A stretch of 64,000 nt of DNA, taken from contig NC_079899.1 of the NCBI RefSeq assembly GCF_024868665.1, positions 23,243,572-23,307,571 of the forward strand. Direction: 5' to 3'. Numbering within the stretch: the first letter of the stretch is position 1; the number at the start of each line of letters is the position of its first letter. Below the pieces are notes generated by a model that was given only the letters and a program-made list of their open reading frames with translations, made no database searches and was not told where the DNA came from. Shown here piece after piece: positions 59,101-64,000 of this stretch. A program made the position numbers and the translations under genes. The DNA comes from Triplophysa rosa (lineage: Eukaryota; Chordata; Actinopteri; Cypriniformes; Nemacheilidae).

Positions 59101-62100
59101 GTTAATCTTGCTTCTATATTAGTTAATAGTATTAAGGTAAGTGTTAATGTAGTACTGCCTATTACTTTCTGCATAGTTACTTGTTAACAACGGACCATTA
59201 TTCTAAAGTGTTACCCAAATAACATATCTCATCATATGTCTTCCTTACATGGAACACAAAGAAGGATTTTCATTTCGAAAAATGTTCATCCAGAAGATTG
59301 GATTTTTGCCTCGCACAATAAAAGTTGTTTACTTAAAGGGAGAGTTTACTCAAAAATAAAAACTACTCTCCCTCGAGTTGTTTCAAAGCTGTATCATTTC
59401 TTTTTTCTGTTGAACACAAAAGAAGATATTTAGAAGAATGCAGGAAACCCCACCGTTCTGGGGCGCCATTGACTACCATAGTAGTTTCGTTTCCTACTAT
59501 GGAAGTCAATGGTGCCTCAAAACTGTTTGGTTACAACATTTATTCATTTGACGCTTTTATCCAAATTTCTTCTAAATATCTTTTGTGTTCAGTGGAACAA
59601 TAAAATGTATATACTGTAGTTTGAAACAACTTGAGGGTGAGTAAATGATGACAGAATTTCCATTTGTGGGCAAACTGTGCCTTTAAAAGTATGTTTACCG
59701 AGCCTGTCATTTGCTTACATTCTGCCCCATATCTCCATGTGTTTTCCACTAAGAAAGATTTTTTGATGATCTATTTAAAAGGAATGTTGCTCGACTTCTC
59801 ATAAATGTGTCTAAAAAAAGCAAAACTACTGCAGCAAATACCAGAGTACTTTGAAGAATACCGTAGTGCGCGTCCAAAATGCATCCAAACCCATTGTAGT
59901 ACTTTAGTGATCGATTTAAGTGAAGACAATATCACTCACTGTTTTGTCATATTTAAAGAGCCGCTTATTCAAAGCCTTGAAAAATGCTTGCAAACGTTTT
60001 AAATAAAACAGAATATGAATTTGTCAAAACTCTAAATGGTAATATTATTTCCTGTGAGATTCTACAAACTAAACCTATAGTCGTGGAAACGTTTCGGGTG
60101 GATTTCATGTCTATCATCACACTCACATGCTTGTGCACAGTTTGGAGGTAATTCAAGTTACCCTGATACCTCAAAAGCTCAGGCGAACACATCTGGTTTT
60201 ACTTTCTGCTCCCAGCACAGTCTCCGTCAGAAAGATAAAAAGCTCACTCGTGCCAAAAAGAACGTTTCCCGTGATAAGAGAAATTAGCACTGTTCTCCAG
60301 AAATAGCCCAAATTAGCACAACAGCTTTTAACATCAGATAGTACGTCACATTAGCAATGGGCTGATATCACGTTCTGTCTAAGATGATCAAGGACTGAGT
60401 ATTTATAAACCAGACTGGCAACATTCTGAAGCAAAACTTTGACTTAAAGTACAGCATGAGGTAAACAGGTTTGACAGACGTTCTTAATGAGATGGCCATA
60501 ATGACTGAGGCTGGCAACTGTTGCAGATTTATTCAAATGAATGATGTTAATGACACCTAAGTGCATACAAGTCCATTAAAACTGACGAAAAGATGATTTA
60601 CACCTTGGAGCTTGAATTTCAATGCAATCTGGTCAAGCAGTATGTGACATAACCAAATGTTCTACTCACTTCCTCCCTTGCCGGTCTTCTCCATTCGATA
60701 CTGGTAGATGTGAAGCGTGAAGAGCATGTGAGAGTTACGATGCTCCTCTTCATCGCAGTCCGGCTTGCTGCTGTACCGGGCCGCAATGGCAGCGTCCAGG
60801 AAGAAAGCGGCTTTTTCTGCGGTTGGAGCTCGCAATTCGCTCTGATTCTGCAACTGTATCCAAACACAGAGAATGCAAACATCAGTCTGTAGCAAACTCT
60901 CTGAGAAAACAGCACTCGCTTTGTTTTCTTCAACATTTACAATATCATGTTGTTTTTCTAAACAACACTGTGGATAAATAAAACAAAGCATCAAAATACC
61001 GTCTTAATGTCTGAATGGAAACGTTTGTTATTGAGGAAAAACGTATTTCATGTAAGCACTTTGGTATCACGCCTGGAGCCTGTCGGAGCGTGTCGTAGGA
61101 ACCGGAGAAGTGGAGGCATTGCAATCCACTGCTGTGAGGTATCGGTCCAAGATGAGATTAGCGCTGATGTCTGGGGGATTAAAGACACAGCGGTTGCCTC
61201 TACCCGACTAATCCTTTCATCATGTATTAGCATTTTACCAACAATGCCATCTTTATTGGACGTTGATTGTCGTGCTTGTTTTTCTACGCAGATAATCCTC
61301 GAGTACGGAAACTTCTTACGTGTCAGGTGTGGTAAATGTGTACATTTTCTCTGCCTAACGTTATATCCGAGTGTCATTTGAAAAAATGCATTAAATTCTC
61401 GGTTAATTATCACATTAAACAATCTCACTTATATGCCTCTGGGCGGTTTATTTTGCAGTTATAACCATCTATCACATGGCTGGTAAGCCAATAAACAAAA
61501 CATGGCAATAAAATATAAGGCCGTTTCTCAATTCCAAATTGTTCTCACGGAGACCGGTCTTGCGAGGCGGCCTCGGAAGAACGCGCCGCAATGACTTATA
61601 TATATATATATATATAATTCAATTATTTGTCAAGTATGGTGACCCATATCCGAAATGTGACTCTGCATTTAACCCATCCAGAGAGTAGTGAACACACGCA
61701 CAGCAAGTGGTGACCACACGTACCCCCGGAGCAGTGGGCAGCTATCACTGCAGCACCCGGGGAGCAAGTAGGGGTAAAGAGGTGCCTTGCTCAAGGGCAC
61801 CTCAGTCGTTACCCACCGGCCCTGGGGATCGAACCGGCAACCTTCTGGTCACGAGTCCGACTCTCTAACCATTAGACCACGAGGGACTTCAAGCGGGTTC
61901 GGTACACGCAAGTCTCACATCCGGGTACTTTCCTGCGTTCTTGTGTTCTTGAGTGTTGGAACCGGACTTTGACGGTTATTGATGATGTAGAGCGAGAACG
62001 ACGCATATTGAGAAGTGTTTTACCTGCATTCCGCAGATGGGGTCCTCGCAGAGATAGACCCCCGGAGACTGACCATCCTGCAAACTGCCTGTTGCCACCT

Positions 62101-62286
62101 CAGACAACAAGTCCTTCAGGTTTTCCTCTTTTCCCCAGACCTCGACTGCAGACACTCGTACGGAAAACCGCGCGCCTGTCTTTTCCTTGCATTCGTTGAT
62201 CAGTTTAAAGAGCCAGGAAATGGCACAAGGAATGATCCCCAAACTCTGCATGGACTCGTCCTTGCCGATCATCGTGTAGGATTTCC
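49978..62286 (-). CDS. kif26b: KIF26B, atypical kinesin family member 26B (partial, 3' eight exons)
   Basis: KIF26B is an unconventional kinesin-11-type protein. Known roles include cell polarity, adhesion and non-canonical (Wnt5a-Ror) signalling, and kidney development. Eight exons join with matching phases to 1536 residues plus TAA. The first visible residues are the P-loop end ([14 protein letters not shown]). The motor domain continues through [27 protein letters not shown] and [21 protein letters not shown] ~1100-residue Ser-rich disordered region follows, then a conserved coiled-coil tail ending FDITCRRR (human FDITSRRR). Human KIF26B is 2108 residues, so ~570 N-terminal residues lie off the right edge. 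Degenerate switch motifs fit a motor with little or no ATPase. The SMYD3 neighbour favours KIF26B over KIF26A. Confidence 0.95.
50127..50827 (-). other. kif26b: KIF26B last intron
   Basis: A 701-bp intron with canonical GT-AG ends. I see no repeat or exon inside it. Confidence 0.85.
50828..50978 (-). CDS. kif26b: KIF26B exon (coiled-coil tail)
   Basis: The acceptor is CTGTCCCCTTAG and the donor is GTAAGA. The exon encodes [40 protein letters not shown] and [10 protein letters not shown] plus one base. Heptad-like Leu/Ile spacing suggests a short coiled coil. It is separated from the next exon upstream by only 85 bp. Confidence 0.95.
51064..51266 (-). CDS. kif26b: KIF26B exon (conserved linker)
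   Basis: The acceptor is TTTCTTTTTATAG and the donor is GTAAGTGAG. The exon completes a Gly and reads [20 protein letters not shown], then ...[37 protein letters not shown] and TAGNK. It is strongly conserved with the human protein ([35 protein letters not shown]). Confidence 0.95.
51267..52608 (-). other. kif26b: KIF26B intron
   Basis: A 1.34-kb AT-rich intron. No repeat element or extra exon is recognised. Confidence 0.85.
52609..55948 (-). CDS. kif26b: KIF26B giant exon (Ser-rich disordered region)
   Basis: One 3340-bp exon encodes 1113 residues without a stop. The acceptor is TTCTTTTATAG, reading [16 protein letters not shown], and the donor is GTGAGTGTAC. Conserved islands include [36 protein letters not shown], and near the end [38 protein letters not shown] and KKRSNTG. 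The rest is low-complexity Ser/Pro/Lys sequence with many SP sites, consistent with a phosphorylated, disordered interaction region. All shorter frames in this interval are shadows. Confidence 0.97.
56064..56226 (-). CDS. kif26b: KIF26B exon (motor domain, C-terminal part)
   Basis: The acceptor is TTGTCGACAG and the donor is GTAAGC. The exon completes a Lys and encodes [40 protein letters not shown] and [19 protein letters not shown]-x-L-L-x-x-S-L-G-N is the hallmark of kinesin motor helix alpha-4/alpha-5 and is well preserved. Confidence 0.96.
56804..57045. repeat. TTAAAGGGA short inverted-repeat element (copy 10)
   Basis: TTAAAGAGACAGTCCCCCCA on the left, GGGTGAACTGTTCCTTTAA on the right. 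It belongs to the ACCATAGTAGGAAA subfamily seen at 32050 and 59333. Confidence 0.75.
58022..58125. repeat. Palindromic CCAGCATATGCTGG element
   Basis: CCCTGTTGAAAAAACCAGCA opens and its complement TGCTGGGTTTTTTCAACAGG closes this 104-bp element, with CCAGCATATGCTGG in both arms and several CCAGC/GCTGG words between. It could fold into a near-perfect cruciform. It is a common type in cyprinid genomes. No target duplication could be assigned. Confidence 0.7.
58551..58710 (-). CDS. kif26b: KIF26B exon (motor domain, switch II region)
   Basis: The acceptor is CTTTTGTCTAG and the donor is GTAAGACTTC. The exon completes Met and reads [40 protein letters not shown] and [12 protein letters not shown] plus two bases. 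Canonical kinesin switch II is DLAGSE; here it is DLGSC, lacking the Ala and the Glu, as in other KIF26 proteins. Confidence 0.96.
58751..59215. mobile_element. hAT-type foldback MITE, 72-bp TIRs, 8-bp TSD
   Basis: The first 72 bp (58751-58822, starting GGTAACACTTTAGAATAATG) are repeated inverted and, by eye, without mismatch at 59144-59215. CAAATAAC flanks both ends (58743-58750 and 59216-59223). The 8-bp duplication points to hAT. The interior is AT-rich and non-coding. Confidence 0.88.
59333..59686. repeat. TTAAAGGGA short inverted-repeat element (copy 11)
   Basis: TTAAAGGGAGAGTTTACTCA on the left and GGCAAACTGTGCCTTTAA on the right, with the palindromic core CTACCATAGTAG...CTACTATGG. A small insertion resembling a SINE tail (TTTGACGCTTTTATCCAAAT) lies near 59550. 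Confidence 0.75.
60670..60853 (-). CDS. kif26b: KIF26B exon (motor domain, switch I region)
   Basis: The acceptor is TTTGGATACAG and the donor is GTGAGT. The exon reads [40 protein letters not shown] and [20 protein letters not shown], then G plus one base. The usual kinesin switch I N-x-x-S-S-R-S-H is reduced to RNSH. I chose the acceptor that keeps the initial LQ, as in the human sequence I remember. A second AG six bases further in (exon start 60847) would remove those two residues. Confidence 0.93.
60854..62023 (-). other. kif26b: KIF26B intron
   Basis: A 1.2-kb intron. The right half is largely a full-length SINE in minus orientation (61597-61890). The left half shows nothing recognisable. 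Confidence 0.85.
61597..61890 (-). repeat. Full-length tRNA-derived SINE
   Basis: Read on the minus strand it starts GTCCCTCGTGGTCTAATGGT (A box TGGTCTAATGGTTAGAGAG), then B box GGTTCGATCCC. A body follows, containing GAGGTGCCCTTGAGCAAGGC, and it ends with a (TA)n tail at 61597-61614. This head-body-tail layout is that of a common teleost SINE; the exact family name is not assigned. Confidence 0.85.
62024..62286 (-). CDS. kif26b: KIF26B exon (motor domain, P-loop)
   Basis: The acceptor is CTCTTTATTGCAG and the donor is GTAAAA. The exon begins mid-codon (GG) and reads [80 protein letters not shown] and DPICGMQ. The GKS of the Walker A (P-loop) straddles the intron. The preceding exon with the start of the P-loop was not found to 64000. 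Confidence 0.95.
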
Positions 62287-64000
62287 CTGCAATAAAGAGT
62301 CAAGTTTACAGAGTGTTCACTGTTTAGGAAAACAGACTGATGATACATTTAGCCAAGATCTAACCTGGTGGGACTGTTCTACTGACAAACAGATCTTAAA
62401 AAAGATCTTAAAAGATAAAGATAAAAAACTACAGATTTAACTGATATAGTAGTATTTAGATTATATTAAGAAGTGTTACCCAAGGAGCTTTAGGTGCACC
62501 CCAAACTCATAACCAAAGTGGGGCGCAGAACAGAACACCTGCATCTATTGATGTGACTCTAATTCAAATGCACAAAAGCACAGTTTTTTTTGAGTCTGGA
62601 CTGAGAAACAAAAATAAACAGAGGAAAAAATGAAATCTACATTTAGGTAAAGCGTATTTTTATTCATTTAGACTTTTAAACACAATTTTGTTCAGTTTCA
62701 ATTTCGTTGCCTTGGAATTATAAGGTTCCATCTGACATTATTGTCAAAAGTGAGTTATTTACATATTCTTATTTTGTGACAATTTATTTACATTATATGA
62801 TGTTGTTTCTTTACATTGTGTACATTTTCGGACTTTTTAGAAAACAAAAAGCTTTTGTGTACAAAGTCAAATGGAATGCAAACACTTCAAAGCTTAATTT
62901 CTCAAAACTGCTCAATTCCATGGCATCGATTTATTCATTTACTTTATATATTTGTATCTTATTAACGAAATCATTTTATTAGCTTTATTTTTGTTAACAA
63001 TAATAAGACTGGGATTGAAACCTATAGGGTTAAACAATTCTACAGATAAACAGATATGTTTCACGGGTTTATTGCAGTTCCTATTGTAATACAGACAGGA
63101 TCATATCTTCTATTTGTTCAAAGATGTTGATAATCATAATATTAATTATATTATGAATTAAATAAAAAAAATTACATACTATAATTTTAAGCAAACTAAA
63201 CCAGTACTTCACATACGATCAATTTCCGATGAATTTCTGGCCGCAGAAATATAATACGAATGTGTCTGGTGTATTTCACACTTTTTAATGTGATACTTAG
63301 CTTTCAGACGGCCACTCTGGCATAAACCTCAGTGACAGATGTCATACACATACTAGGTAAAAACACACATGAAAACACTTAAAAGTCTGGGGAAAAAAGA
63401 CAAAATTAGCATAACTGTGCTTATAAATATGATCAGAAAATGTAGCGTGCCTATTCAAGAGGGCATTTTATCTGGCCTAAATGGATTTTTACGTCCTCAA
63501 AAGCTCTTAGGTTTGAAAGTACGCTGACATGTGCCATATGTCTGGCTGTGCTCGAGTAAGCACATAAGCCGTGTGGGCAGCACTGGGCATTAACAGCAGG
63601 TTTGCCCACAAAACCAGAACCGGCACAACAGCCTGTTGATTGGCAGCGTGTGTGGATACATTTCTGGACATTGCCCTCCATGCCGGGACATGAAGAAACA
63701 CCCCTGCTGTTGACATGAAAGGGACCACTAAACAAAGCCATATGTCACACTACACATTCTGGTCAGATTAAACTTCAAAAGCTGTAATGGAGGAGAGATG
63801 ATCAAATTCATTAAAGGGGTCATAGGAATACGTGTTTTTCTTTTTTTTTTGGTGTGTTTTAAATTGCCCATGCATGTATTAAGACACGTAAAATTGCAAA
63901 AATGAAAGTGTCGGAATAAAAGTTGCATTCTATGTAAAAGCGAATGCTCACCCAGACCTGCCTGAAACGCCTCGTGTAACCGCACCCCCACAAATCTACG
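62287..64000 (-). other. kif26b: KIF26B intron (open to the right edge)
   Basis: AT-rich DNA without a recognisable exon. The minus-strand frames at 63451-63741 show no kinesin similarity. The last 190 bp are the end of a TTAA-flanked element. Confidence 0.7.
63811..64000. mobile_element. TTAA-flanked THAP-type element, second copy (cut by window edge)
   Basis: It begins TTAAAGGGGTCATA. It then matches the right-hand ~190 bp of the element at 460-1758 in inverse orientation, for example CCCATGCATGTATTAAGACA, AAAGCGAATGCTCACCCAGA and CTGCCTGAAACGCCTCGTG. A few percent to ~10% of positions differ by eye. If it is complete, its THAP gene would read rightward, beyond 64000. Confidence 0.75.

Larger units (their letters stand above)
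58711..60669 (-). other. kif26b: KIF26B intron
   Basis: A 2.0-kb intron. It holds a 465-bp hAT-type element (58751-59215) inserted in an older TTAAAGGGA-like fragment, and another TTAAAGGGA element (59333-59686). About 59.7-60.67 kb shows nothing recognisable. Confidence 0.85.

Noticed and set aside
61860..61890. Possible minus-strand tRNA gene
   Set aside because: It is the tRNA-like head of a full-length SINE at 61597-61890.
63451..63741. Cys-rich 96-codon minus-strand frame near the right edge
   Set aside because: I considered it as an upstream KIF26B exon, but it shows no kinesin similarity and no phase-compatible splice donor leading to the P-loop exon.

Overview
The window looks like nuclear DNA of a teleost fish, most likely a cypriniform. 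The genes have canonical GT-AG introns. The introns are AT-rich and packed with CA/CT microsatellites, tRNA-derived SINEs, a Tc1/mariner element and many short TTAA-flanked or 8-bp-TSD inverted-repeat elements of the zebrafish and carp type. There is no prokaryotic, phage or CRISPR content. I recognise two protein-coding genes; both are partial and they converge tail to tail.

Plus strand, about 1 to 44.6 kb: the 3' half of SMYD3, a SET/MYND-domain lysine methyltransferase. Seven exons (15693-44623) join in frame to 251 codons plus a stop. They cover the end of the SET domain, the post-SET zinc cysteines and the helical C-terminal (TPR-like) lobe. The first ~177 residues (MYND and early SET) are not visible. 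I take 1-15692 to be SMYD3 intron.

Minus strand, about 50.0 to 62.3 kb: the 3' three quarters of KIF26B, an atypical kinesin. Eight exons (62286 down to 49978) join in frame to 1536 codons plus a stop. They run from the P-loop of the motor domain, through one giant 3340-bp exon encoding a Ser-rich disordered region, to the conserved C-terminus. The N-terminal exons lie beyond the right edge. The convergent SMYD3/KIF26B arrangement is the same as in human 1q44, which supports the KIF26B rather than KIF26A assignment. The 5.35 kb between the two stop codons holds the 3' UTRs and transposon fragments.

Everything else is intron or intergenic DNA shaped by transposons. The best preserved element is a 1221-bp Tc1/mariner (8612-9832). 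It has perfect 29-bp terminal inverted repeats, TA target duplications and an uninterrupted 346-codon transposase with DD36E catalytic spacing, as in the Incomer group. A TTAA-flanked element at 460-1758 carries remnants of a THAP-domain gene and a second converging gene, and a related copy enters at the right edge (63811 onward). About eleven copies of a TTAAAGGGA...GTTCACCC short inverted-repeat element are scattered through the window. Several hAT-type elements can be delimited to the base by 8-bp target duplications. Some insertions are nested. I found no previously undescribed functional system; the most interesting points are the intact transposase, the nested elements, and a few splice-site and repeat observations near the exons.
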